Positions 33,538-42,259 of a stretch of 64,000 bases of DNA are shown here, piece after piece; within the stretch, counting starts at the first letter, position 1, and every line of letters starts with the position of its first letter. Made by a program: the position numbers and the translations under genes. The notes below the pieces were generated by a model. That model was not told the origin of the DNA, did not search any database, and was given only the letters and a program-made list of their open reading frames with translations. Source of the DNA: Symbiodinium natans (lineage: Eukaryota > Sar > Dinophyceae > Suessiales > Symbiodiniaceae); the NCBI GenBank assembly GCA_905221605.1, contig CAJNDS010001380.1:15001-79000 (forward strand). Direction: 5' to 3'.

Positions 33538-34277
33538 CTGGAGACACGGAAGATCTGAAAGATGAGGCCTGGAGCGCCAATGATGCGCGGGTCAATGTGC
33601 CAGATAGTACCTGGAGTGCGAAAGAAGCACGGGTTGAGGTGCATATGGTGTCACGTTCCACGGACGACTGCAACAATGGGGCGCAGGTCTCCGTAGCAGC
33701 TGACGACGGAGGTTCACAGGTGGACGCACTGGTGCAACCTGAAGTTCGCAGCGAGGAACGAAATAGCAAGGGCTACACCGGAGCCGATGAGGCAGCTGTG
33801 GTCAATGATGGTGGCAATTCTCCTTTGGAAACCATGGAGCCAAAGGAGCCTGCGGTGGAAGAAAATGTACCTGCCGCGGATGAGCAATCCAATAGCCCTG
33901 CAGTGGAAGAAAATTTGCCTGCTGCAGAAGGTGTGACAAAAGACTCCAATGATGGGTCCGCTCCCATGAAGGGGGAAGTATTGCCGTCTGGAAGCTCGCC
34001 GGAAGTCGACACCGAGCGAACTGCAACAGATGAGGCAAAGCCATTGGCTGGAAAAAGGAAGGTCCTGAGCCCCTGGAGCACAAGGTGGATGATCTTGTGG
34101 GACTCGTGCAGGAGCAGGACGAGCAGTGTGACCCAAAGGTGGAAACAAAGGATGTTTCAGGAGCCGACGATACAGAGATGGTTTCTGAAGAGCATGCAAA
34201 GAAAGTGCCCAGAGCGGGAGCCTTGGATACACCTGGGGAGCATTGCTATCAAGAGGGAGATCAGATCGTTGGTCTAG
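33288..34277 (+). CDS. Element 1 coding segment B: acidic low-complexity linker
   Basis: Continuation of segment A after a frame break. It is rich in E, D, A, V and S, with repeated motifs of the type AVEENxPA (about 33845-33930), and has no recognised fold. The natural-looking reading frame already begins about 80 bases before this ATG. It probably ends near 34050, where a run of five A (ggaaaaagg) separates it from segment C by a -1 shift; the later residues of this frame look out-of-frame. Likely a spacer between the WW-like part and the RNA-binding part. Confidence 0.5.
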   Translation: MEALSEGVAAVESVGPEEKVPNAEIGTVSAAEERVVDVVPVVQEGDPGDLEDGGKKLCVTTEEVSSFGAKNLAIQGEKEASGIAGDTEDLKDEAWSANDARVNVPDSTWSAKEARVEVHMVSRSTDDCNNGAQVSVAADDGGSQVDALVQPEVRSEERNSKGYTGADEAAVVNDGGNSPLETMEPKEPAVEENVPAADEQSNSPAVEENLPAAEGVTKDSNDGSAPMKGEVLPSGSSPEVDTERTATDEAKPLAGKRKVLSPWSTRWMILWDSCRSRTSSVTQRWKQRMFQEPTIQRWFLKSMQRKCPEREPWIHLGSIAIKREIRSLV

Positions 34278-37200
34278 TGCGCTGCGTCAATGGGCATGGA
34301 GCCTTTTTGGACCATGGCGATGTGAATGTGTTGATTCCTGCAGAAGGGAAGAATACACATCTATTCAAATTTGGTGACACTGTCAATGGAACAGTGAAAA
34401 GGGTGGAAGATGATGGTACCGTGATCTTGGACACCTTCCTGGTTTTGGGAGAGGACGAGGAGGACTCTTCTTCGACGCTGCGCAAATGGAAAGACAGCGG
34501 CTGGAGTACGTGGTGGACAGATTCATGGTATGCTGGTCAATGGTACCAAAGTTCCGACGGTCAATGGGACTGGAAATGGGAGGAAGAGCAATCCGATGAA
34601 TGGTTTGCTGATCAGGAGTTATCCTCAGAAGAACAAGAGGAAAGGCAACTCTATGGAGAAAAGATCTATAGAGCTCTTCTTGAGGATGGAAAGGCTGATA
34701 AGGCCTATGTGGGCAAAATCACTGGGATGCTGTTGGGTCGTACAATGGATGAGATACAGGAGTGTGTTGCAGACCATGCATTCCTGGATGCGGAAGCTCG
34801 GCGTGCGTATGGCATCTTGCAAAGTGATGGTTGGAAGCCCGATGGTGCAGAAGGGGCAGGCTTGGGAAAGACAACCACCTTTTCCCGAAAACAGTACCAC
34901 AACGCGCTCTTCGAACTGGCATGTAGGAAAAGGAGATTTAGTCGACCAGTTGTGGGTGAAGCGGTGGCAACGTTGCTGAGTCAAGGCAAAGATGAACTTT
35001 GGAACGCGCTTTGGCTGGACACCAAGCGGTTTTTGCAGGAGCTTGATGGTGCAGTGGAATCCATGAGTGAAAGGGAGAACAAGCCAATGGAAGCCTACAT
35101 GGATCCCGATCAGTACAAGAAAGCTCACCTGACGCCAAAAACTGTGTCGCCGGGGTACAGTAAACTGTGCAAGTTTTTCAATCAGGGAAGGTGTCGCAAT
35201 GGAGATGAGTGTTCCTATGAACATCGTCGTTATGGTGAAGGTTGGCCAGGAGGAGGACCAACTGAGCCAAAGAACAGCCAAAAAGCTGGAGACGAGGATG
35301 GGGACATTGGTGACCCTCCTACGGAAGAAGGCACAGTGGATGAGGCACAGCAGGAGCGGGAGGATTCAGCTTTCAGAGCCAAGTACAACTTTGGTAAAGG
35401 TGCATCAAAGGGTGAGTCGGTGTCAGTCGAGCCAAAGAGGCAAATGTGTCTGTATTACAACCAAGGAGAAGGTTGTAAATATGGAAATTCCTGCAGATAC
35501 TCGCACGATGAAAAAGCGGTTTTGGAAGGGACTTGGGAGCCCGGCAGATCCTGGGACAATGCGTCTCGGAAGGCCCTAAGGGAAGCAGGGTTCCATCATT
35601 GCTGCTTCGACTACTACATCAAAGGGAGGTGTCGCGTGCGATATGGTTGCAAGTATTCTCACGAAGAAATGTCTGAAGAACGACTGGCCCAGTTGAGGCA
35701 TCTGGTGAATGTGGCGAACCATGTTTCATTTCAAAGGGGAAGAGGATTGGAGATTCCCGACAGGAACGCCTTTCAACCACCGGTAAGTTGGGGAGCAGAA
35801 TCTTCGTCATCCTCGGCACCAAAAGCGCTGCAAATGACCAATGTGTCACAGAAAACAGGTGAAGGTGATACACTGGATGGAACAGATGGAGAGGTACAAA
35901 AGGATTCGGTGGCAGAGTCTACCGCGGTACGTCTTCAGGATCCTGAAGAGCCAATAGAACATTGGATGGCTCGCAACAACCACTTGTGGGTGTATACACC
36001 TCACGTAAGTGATGTTATGATCAAGCTGGGTGTAACCAACGTCAAAGAGCTACAAGAGTATATCTTTGTGGAGGATTTGGTGGAAAAAGGAGTTAACAAG
36101 GTGACGGCCTGCAAAATTCTGCAATTGGTGGGTGGTGTTCAGTACCGGCCAATGTCGCCGGATGTGGCTGTTTCTACCAACGCGTCGGTACGCATGGAGC
36201 AATCTTCTGGAAGCCGAGAAGCTGGAAGAGATGGGGTGAGAACTATCTCTCAGGTGCGTGAAGCTGAAGGTCCTGGTACAAAGGAGATGCCGCGAGGGTC
36301 TTATCGAGAGATTTTCGACACCGGCAAGTACCGTGACGCATGGACGCTTGCGCAGAGATCCCCGCTGTGCGTGCAGAGGTTGCGATTGGTGGGAGTTGGA
36401 ATGCCACCGGTGAACCCGCCAACAAAGGCGTATCGGTCAAGATCAAACCCTGTGAAAAGGGGAAGGCCCTTGCTGGATAAAAAACAGGTGCGACAGGTGC
36501 CACGCTCTCGCTCACAACGGCGAGTGCAGCCGGCGGAAGTGGTGGAAAAGCCAAAGCCGCTGGAACCAGTAAAGCCCCGTGGTGGTTTGTCGTACCCATT
36601 CAGCAGAGCGTGGGCAGGTTTGGTGGATGATGATGATCAAACGGGAGCTTTGGTCTCCTATGCAGATTCCTCAGGTGATTCAAGCGAGGAAGAAACCAAC
36701 AGCGCGCGACACCTGAGGGAAATCTTTTTGCGAGAAAGGGATTCACAAAGAACTGCGATGCGTGGCAATGTTCCAATTGCTGGTTCTTCAAGCTCCAATG
36801 ATGGGCAGAAAAAATCGGTTCACCTTGGCGAAGGGCGCGACAAAGCGTCGCGGGGGGAGACCCGCCAAGAAGTGACTTCTCAAGTTTTTTCGCTACCACA
36901 ACCTTCTCGTCGAACTGAACAGTCTCAAAAAAGAGCAAGGGATGGCTCAGTTATAGTTGGTTCGCTGGCGGTGGGCTCCACGGATGAGGTTTTACCTGGG
37001 CAAGGTGTTGCTGGACAGGTGAATGTATCTGAAAGCGCTCAAGTTCTTCCTGGGCAAGAAGTGGCTGGACAGGAGACTGCGCTGGAAGGAGCAGTGCAAA
37101 TTTCTGGCGAGGAGACTGACCAAAAAGAAGGAGAAGGTGGGAGCAATGAACTCCGTGGTGATGGTGCGAAGACATTGGACGTTCGTCCGGTGAAGAAGGA

Positions 37201-37804
37201 CCCTCAGCAATTGCTTACTAAAGGCCTTCTGAATCGGATTTATTGGAAGGTTGCTGTCGGCAAGTTGCCTGTGGGGCAAAGGGACTGTCAGAAGGGGTCC
37301 AATAAGATGGATCGAAATTTGGTTATTAGCATGTCATCCGAAGGTGCAAGCGAACAGGATTTGAACCTGGCACTGGAGGACGATGCTGATCAGTTAATGG
37401 ATGATGGTACAATGGTGGTTATGGTGTATGATCCACGAACGCTGATTCAGTCGCCAACAACTGATTGGGTTATGCGTCGCGGTTTGACCGATCGTACCAT
37501 CTGGCCGGCAATAGCGACTGCGGCACAGAGGATATGTGCTGAAATGGTTCAAGTGGATGAATTGAATGCCCAGCTAGGGACTGGGACACTCCTTTTTCAA
37601 AGGAGAGATCAAGGATATTATGGTGATTTGCATCATTCGTTCCATGACAATCCGTGCTTGCCAGTGGTGGGAAATTATCCTCTCTCGGTGATGGGTGCAT
37701 TGCTGTCTCCTGGTCTGGAAGGGGAATTCAGAAATACTGATAAGTTTGGAACTGCCTCTTGCCTACGATTGGAGTCGCAGTCCAGGCATGGAAGTTCACG
37801 TTGA
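34085..37804 (+). CDS. Element 1 coding segment C: S1-like, MLLE-like and three CCCH zinc fingers
   Basis: The frame is opened by GTG 34085, not a true start; it continues segment B. Domains in order: an S1-like RNA-binding fold (about 34250-34435); a W/D/E-rich stretch; an MLLE/PABC-like domain (about 34650-34826) with GKITGMLLG, close to the KITGMLLE signature of poly(A)-binding proteins; CCCH fingers at 35168-35224 (C-x7-C-x5-C-x3-H), 35447-35506 and 35603-35662 (both C-x8-C-x5-C-x3-H); a possible SAM-like helical region (about 35950-36140); a basic region (36420-36560); and low-complexity sequence. Near 37745-37755 the frame passes to segment D. The combination suggests binding of mRNA and PAM2-type partners. 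It contains no polymerase or integrase motif. Confidence 0.7.
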   Translation: MDDLVGLVQEQDEQCDPKVETKDVSGADDTEMVSEEHAKKVPRAGALDTPGEHCYQEGDQIVGLVRCVNGHGAFLDHGDVNVLIPAEGKNTHLFKFGDTVNGTVKRVEDDGTVILDTFLVLGEDEEDSSSTLRKWKDSGWSTWWTDSWYAGQWYQSSDGQWDWKWEEEQSDEWFADQELSSEEQEERQLYGEKIYRALLEDGKADKAYVGKITGMLLGRTMDEIQECVADHAFLDAEARRAYGILQSDGWKPDGAEGAGLGKTTTFSRKQYHNALFELACRKRRFSRPVVGEAVATLLSQGKDELWNALWLDTKRFLQELDGAVESMSERENKPMEAYMDPDQYKKAHLTPKTVSPGYSKLCKFFNQGRCRNGDECSYEHRRYGEGWPGGGPTEPKNSQKAGDEDGDIGDPPTEEGTVDEAQQEREDSAFRAKYNFGKGASKGESVSVEPKRQMCLYYNQGEGCKYGNSCRYSHDEKAVLEGTWEPGRSWDNASRKALREAGFHHCCFDYYIKGRCRVRYGCKYSHEEMSEERLAQLRHLVNVANHVSFQRGRGLEIPDRNAFQPPVSWGAESSSSSAPKALQMTNVSQKTGEGDTLDGTDGEVQKDSVAESTAVRLQDPEEPIEHWMARNNHLWVYTPHVSDVMIKLGVTNVKELQEYIFVEDLVEKGVNKVTACKILQLVGGVQYRPMSPDVAVSTNASVRMEQSSGSREAGRDGVRTISQVREAEGPGTKEMPRGSYREIFDTGKYRDAWTLAQRSPLCVQRLRLVGVGMPPVNPPTKAYRSRSNPVKRGRPLLDKKQVRQVPRSRSQRRVQPAEVVEKPKPLEPVKPRGGLSYPFSRAWAGLVDDDDQTGALVSYADSSGDSSEEETNSARHLREIFLRERDSQRTAMRGNVPIAGSSSSNDGQKKSVHLGEGRDKASRGETRQEVTSQVFSLPQPSRRTEQSQKRARDGSVIVGSLAVGSTDEVLPGQGVAGQVNVSESAQVLPGQEVAGQETALEGAVQISGEETDQKEGEGGSNELRGDGAKTLDVRPVKKDPQQLLTKGLLNRIYWKVAVGKLPVGQRDCQKGSNKMDRNLVISMSSEGASEQDLNLALEDDADQLMDDGTMVVMVYDPRTLIQSPTTDWVMRRGLTDRTIWPAIATAAQRICAEMVQVDELNAQLGTGTLLFQRRDQGYYGDLHHSFHDNPCLPVVGNYPLSVMGALLSPGLEGEFRNTDKFGTASCLRLESQSRHGSSR

Positions 37805-39500
37805 ACTTATGGCGAGGGTAGCCAAATTGGTTGCTCCGTTCCTTACCCTAGGAGGCCAAGGGTCAGTGGTGAATTCGGAATTTCTCTGGCAGCGCGGGAA
37901 GGCTCAATTGATGGAGTTCCTTCAGGCGGCGACATGCGCTGATCAATTGGAGGTTCTCTGGGACAGGATGGACGACGATGCTGATGAGGAAGTGGATCCT
38001 TCAACAACGGTGCTGGAGATTCTTGGACAGGAAGATGCGGTACTTGATCAAGGGAACAATGAATCCCCTATTCCCACTGAAGATGCTGGAGGTGAGACAA
38101 TTGGTGACACTGGGAGGGATGGCAAAGCGCCAGAAGTTTCTCCAGAAGAGGAGACATCCAGTGGTTCGTCAAGATTGGCTGGCACAAGGATGTTCTTGTG
38201 GTCAGTGTACTCTCGCGTTGCTTCCAACTGGGATTTCTCTACGCAGGACCGCACGACTGGTAGGATCTTTGACAGCACGAAGGGGTATCCTGGTGAAGGA
38301 CCAGACAATGGTGACGATTTTTCCTCTAAGAGGAACTTAGCCTGGATCTCTGAAGACTACCTCGACGAAGTGGTGTCAAAAAAGATGGAAAGGTCTTCAG
38401 ATATGGATGGGTTGGATGGGTTTGTTCCGGAAAGTGAGGGACAGTTGGAAAAGGTAGAGGTGGAGAATGTTACTGCCTCTAGAATTCTTATGGCTCTTTG
38501 GAAAAAGGGATATAGGGCTGGGTATAGGAGGTTGTGTCGTTTGAATGTATCTGGATGCAAGGTTGGAGCAATGAAACATCCAATCAAAAGGGTGCAGAAG
38601 ATCTGCACTAGAAAGGCCTTCGTGAAAATATTCAATGTTTTTGGATCGTCTCAGCGTGGCTCAGGAGCTGGCGGAAAACCAATCATGAAGGTGGTAGGAC
38701 CAAGGCCAGGTTTTCCAGCTGTACTCCAAGCATCAAATACTGATAGCACCTTGGGTGAAGGGAGCAGTTCTCAGGTACGTGGCAATGTTCATGTAGAGCA
38801 GAATCGCCCTATGGACCGGTACGAGGCGGAGCGTTTGGAGAAGAGGAAGAAAGGCTTCTGCTATTGGTTCAGCAGGGGAAAAGATCGCTGCAAATTTGGT
38901 GAACACTGCAAATTCATCCATTCAGAAGATGATGTGGTGCTGCAATCGTATTGGTGCAAGTACTATGTGGCTGGGAGACACTGCTTCTCTGGAAAGGACT
39001 GTAAGTTCTCACATGATGCAACTGGTGTAAGGTGTATCCAGTTTGCTCAGTCTGGGAAGTGCCGTTATGGGGACAAGTGTGTCTTTGAGCATGGTGATCC
39101 GCTGGATGAACAGAGGCCAAGGTCTCCAAGGACGCCCCCAGATACCAAAATGGTAGAACTGCTGATGGAGGCGATTTCATTTATGTCCAATGGCAAGTCA
39201 GATTTGGCTCGTGCAGAGGCGGACCCAGTGTTCAAACTCCTGAAGTTCAAGGGAGACGCTGAACAGATGGATAGAGAATGGTGCTCATGGACCACTGGTA
39301 TGTTGTCTACACTGGAACTTCACGAAATAGTGAAGTCGTATGAGGTTTCGCTGGCGGAGGTGGAAGAATGGGTCAATGACCTGAGGATATGGTTTGAGCG
39401 AGCCAATGTTGAAGAAGAGAGAGATCCCAAAAAGGGGAAAAAAGAGGTCCCTAGAAAGGGAGTCCAGCAAGGATATTCCTGCCGAAAAGGAGGTGGTTGA
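37695..39500 (+). CDS. Element 1 coding segment D: three further CCCH zinc fingers
   Basis: Continues segment C after a frame break; natural sequence begins around 37755 (AYDWSRSPG). Three clustered CCCH fingers lie at 38859-38921, 38955-39014 and 39033-39092, each C-x8/9-C-x5-C-x3-H or close, a typical mRNA-binding arrangement. A helical C-terminal region (39140-39400) follows. The frame ends at 39500 after basic KKGKKEV residues, but the coding continues in segment E: the break coincides with A/G homopolymers at 39428-39445. No enzyme motif is visible. Confidence 0.65.
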   Translation: MHCCLLVWKGNSEILISLELPLAYDWSRSPGMEVHVELMARVAKLVAPFLTLGGQGSVVNSEFLWQRGKAQLMEFLQAATCADQLEVLWDRMDDDADEEVDPSTTVLEILGQEDAVLDQGNNESPIPTEDAGGETIGDTGRDGKAPEVSPEEETSSGSSRLAGTRMFLWSVYSRVASNWDFSTQDRTTGRIFDSTKGYPGEGPDNGDDFSSKRNLAWISEDYLDEVVSKKMERSSDMDGLDGFVPESEGQLEKVEVENVTASRILMALWKKGYRAGYRRLCRLNVSGCKVGAMKHPIKRVQKICTRKAFVKIFNVFGSSQRGSGAGGKPIMKVVGPRPGFPAVLQASNTDSTLGEGSSSQVRGNVHVEQNRPMDRYEAERLEKRKKGFCYWFSRGKDRCKFGEHCKFIHSEDDVVLQSYWCKYYVAGRHCFSGKDCKFSHDATGVRCIQFAQSGKCRYGDKCVFEHGDPLDEQRPRSPRTPPDTKMVELLMEAISFMSNGKSDLARAEADPVFKLLKFKGDAEQMDREWCSWTTGMLSTLELHEIVKSYEVSLAEVEEWVNDLRIWFERANVEEERDPKKGKKEVPRKGVQQGYSCRKGGG

Positions 39501-39999
39501 AACTTCGGAGACGGATGTTGCCGTTGAGGAAGAGGTGAAAAAGGTCAAAAAGAAGAGGAAAACTGCAGCTAGCGAGGATCCTTATACTCTCATGGTTCCA
39601 AAGCCGAAGAAGATGCCGGCGATCATTGAGAAGGGTGGATCATCATCCAATGCGGTGGTTCCTGCAGGGGAAAAGGCCTCTTCGAGAATGCGCGCAAAGT
39701 CAAGCGTCGTGGGAAAGACGAAGAAGAAGGAGAAAAGTCCAAGCCCCAAGAAGGAAGAGGTGGTAGTGGTGAAAGGTCCTGAGGAAAAGGATCGTTCCTC
39801 TGATGTGGATGCGCAAGCGTCTACCACTGTGGATGCAGAGCTGGGTCAATCTTGCCAAGCGATTGAGGACGCGAAGAGAGAGGGATTGGTATCCTCAATT
39901 CAAAGGTGCGTGCAGGATCCTGTTCTTACAGTGTCGGACCTAGAGTATGTTCTGCTGCGACTTCACCTCAGTATCGATACCCATCGGAAGAAGAAGTGA
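39394..39999 (+). CDS. Element 1 coding segment E: basic C-terminal tail
   Basis: Final frame of the element 1 polyprotein, entered at about 39440 by a frame shift from segment D. It is strongly basic and charged (EEVKKVKKKRK, KTKKKEKSPSPKKEE), suggesting nuclear localisation or nucleic-acid contact, and ends with HRKKK and TGA at 39997-39999. The next 372 bases to the 3' LTR contain no open frame of note. Confidence 0.55.
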   Translation: MSEPMLKKREIPKRGKKRSLERESSKDIPAEKEVVETSETDVAVEEEVKKVKKKRKTAASEDPYTLMVPKPKKMPAIIEKGGSSSNAVVPAGEKASSRMRAKSSVVGKTKKKEKSPSPKKEEVVVVKGPEEKDRSSDVDAQASTTVDAELGQSCQAIEDAKREGLVSSIQRCVQDPVLTVSDLEYVLLRLHLSIDTHRKKK

Positions 40000-40371
40000 C
40001 TGGATGGTATGGATGAAGGAATGGTTTTTCTCTTTCTGAAGACAGGTGTGCTGGATCAGCCAATGCGCTGAAAATACGGTGGTTACTATTAAGGGTATGG
40101 AAATCCCTGATAGTAGAAGTCAGTAGCTTTTTGCGTAGCGAAGACCACGGTTCGTGGTGAAGAAGACCGAAGAGTCTTCAATGACAAGAGGATCATGGTG
40201 AAAAAAGATTCTCTGTGGTTAGTGGGTTTAGCCAATGAGCTATAAATTCGTCCTGGATGACGTAAAACCATAATGTGCATTTCAGGCAGCTGGCTGCTGC
40301 CCTAATGGCAGTTTTTGGCCAAAGGTCTGCACCTACAATGTGTGTCCTAGGAAATCCTAGGACAGGGGGAG
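40000..40371 (+). other. Element 1 3' untranslated region with polypurine tract
   Basis: No coding. It includes a short palindrome (tcctaggaaatcctagga, about 40345-40363) followed by acagggggag, which abuts the 3' LTR and fits a polypurine tract priming plus-strand synthesis. Confidence 0.6.
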
Positions 40372-40577
40372 TGCGGAGCTGCAGTTGGTATTGTAGAAAG
40401 GAGTTGGTGTTGGAAGTTGAAGGGTCAATGTACCTGCTAATCTTCATGGCTCAAGACTGGGCCATGCGCCTGGTAACAAAAAGAAGTCTTGAGTTCCTGT
40501 TGTTTGCTGGTTGGTTCAGGGTGGAATCTCTGGCGACTGTTGGGGTTGGTTTCCTTTCCCTTTCGGTTGCCCCCGTA
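40372..40577 (+). repeat. 3' LTR of element 1
   Basis: 206 bp; T-to-C and A-to-G differences from the 5' LTR. Preceded by the purine tract at about 40362-40371 and followed directly by the CCCTA target duplication and CCCTAAA repeats. Confidence 0.9.
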
Positions 40578-41458
40578 CCCTAAACCCTAAACCCTAGGTT
40601 CTAAACCAAGCCCGATCCTCAACCTCAGGACTGTTCAAGCCCTCGGGGTCCCATGAGCCTTATGAGCCCGTGTCTTCACAAGGTTAAGGGGTATCAGGAG
40701 GGTTTAGGGTTTAGGGTTTAGGGTTTAGGGTTTAGGGTTCAGGGTTCAGGGTTCAGGGTTTAGGGTTTAGACCCTTAATCTTATTCCCCTATATAACCCC
40801 TATGTATACCTTATAGAAAGCCCCGAAGGTCCCTTATAAGGGTCCCTCCTTTAGTCCCTTGATAGGGTGCAGGGGCCAAGGCACTGCTCACTAGGGTTTA
40901 GGGTTTAGGGTTTAGGGTTAGGATTTCAGGCCAAGCGCAAGAACCCCCCGGGTGTAGGTTGAGGGCCTCAGGGTTTTAGGGTTTTGGGGGTTAGGGCTTT
41001 AGGGCTTTTGGGTTTTGAGGGTTCTGGGGCTTTAGGGCTTTAGGATTTTAGGATTTCAGGGTTTCGGAGTTTTGGGGGTTTTAGGGGCTTATGGTTTTAG
41101 GGTTTGGGGCTTAGGGAATGTTCATAGGGTTCAAAGAGTATTGGGTTCAGGTTTCGATTTAGGGCTCATAAGCCTGACACACAGTACGGTACGACCCGCA
41201 TGGAAGGCACACAAGAGACCCGCAGAGCATGTCAATATCAGGGTTCCATGCTTAGGGTTGAGGGTTTAGGCTTTCAGTAGGGTTAAGGGTTAAGGGTTTA
41301 GGGCTTAGGGTTAAGGGTTTAGGGCTTAGGGTTTAGGGAGTTCTCGCGTCTGCAACCGTGTTGAGATTCTTCGGGAAATCCCTCCGCGCACAGCACAACT
41401 TGTCGACCATCGCCCGTCTCAAGGGGGGGGCGGGTGTGACGTTGACCGGCAAGCCGCA

Positions 41459-41641
41459 CCATATGTAGCAGGGTTTAGGGGTTTAGGGTTTAGGGCTAGG
41501 GTTTAGGGTTTAGGGTTCAGGGTTCAGGGTTTATATTTCTGTTTTGGGTGGGTGTAAATAAGGTTCCTTTTCAATATTCGTGAGTGTATATACCTGGTGT
41601 CCTTTTGGGGGTACAAGAAATACATACCCTACTTCATATGT
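41459..41641. mobile_element. Family D inverted-repeat element enlarged by a TTTAGGG tract
   Basis: catatgtagcaggg ... ccctacttcatatg ends. About 65 bases of TTTAGGG/TTCAGGG repeat lie where the family member at 62616-62728 has only one gggttta. Confidence 0.75.
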
Positions 41642-42259
41642 GGCTTCAAGCTTGTGATCTTTGGCTGAACACTTGTGTTGCAAAGTGCCTTGGATGGAAG
41701 CTCTGAACCTCACTTTGATTCCCTGGAGGTTCAAGCTAAATAGGGTTTGACATGGTTGGGGAATGTCGGGTGCGAGGTGCCGGAGAACTTGCGGATGCTG
41801 TCACCCCAGCGTCACCGCCAATGTCTTGCTTACATCGCTCGGAAAGGAAGCTGCCATCTGCTTCAAAGCCCTAAACCCTAAACCCTAACCCCAAACCCTA
41901 AACCCTAAACCCTAAACCCTAAACCCTAAACCCTAAACCCTAAACCCTAAAACTCCAAAACCCCATGAAGCCCAAAACCCTCATGCACTTGAAGCCCAAG
42001 CTCGGCTCGGGGTGATCTGGGTTCATCCTACGAGCCCAAAGTTTGCCTCTGAACCTCTGACAAATCGAATAGCCGGAAAAACCCTAAACCCTAAACCCTA
42101 AACCCTAAACCCTAAACCCTAAACCCTAAACCCTAAACCCTAAACCCTAAACCCTAAACCCTAAACCCTAAACCCTAAACCCTAGACCCTGAACATCCTG
42201 CCGCAGCCTTCAGCAGTTTTTCCCCCAACTCGATCCGCCTACGTTGTGTCGCGACCGCC

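Larger units (their letters stand above)
32005..40577 (+). mobile_element. LTR element 1: LTR retrotransposon-like element without visible pol, carrying an RNA-binding polyprotein
   Basis: Two 206-bp direct repeats (32005-32210 and 40372-40577) differ at 2 positions, starting TG and ending TA. Flanks show a CCCTA duplication (6 bp, ACCCTA, if the last A is counted as target). A purine tract (acagggggag) directly precedes the 3' LTR, as expected of a + strand LTR element. Between the LTRs is one long coding stretch, now broken into five overlapping frames (32275-39999), with WW-like, S1-like, MLLE-like and six CCCH finger domains. I find no protease DTG/DSG, integrase HHCC/DDE, RT YVDD-like or RNase H motif in any frame. 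Interpretation: a young non-autonomous element moved in trans, or a new element type with an unusual Gag. No good tRNA primer-binding site follows the 5' LTR. Confidence 0.85.
31547..42259 (+). other. Intergenic spacer between copies 7 and 8, interrupted by LTR element 1
   Basis: U0 (31547-31600), a CCCTAAA tract, U1 (31765-31830), a long CCCTAAA tract into which LTR element 1 is inserted (32005-40577), then TTTAGGG tracts (40700-40770, 40896-40920, 41270-41338), U2 (41383-41465), an inverted-repeat element enlarged by a tract (41459-41641), U3 (41776-41850), CCCTAAA tracts (41871-41952, 42086-42186) and the leader of copy 8. No host coding sequence is seen outside the element. Confidence 0.6.

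Noticed and set aside
32331-34232. Minus-strand open frames of 170-230 codons in element 1
   Set aside because: Shadows of the acidic, GC-biased coding strand; composition is unnatural.
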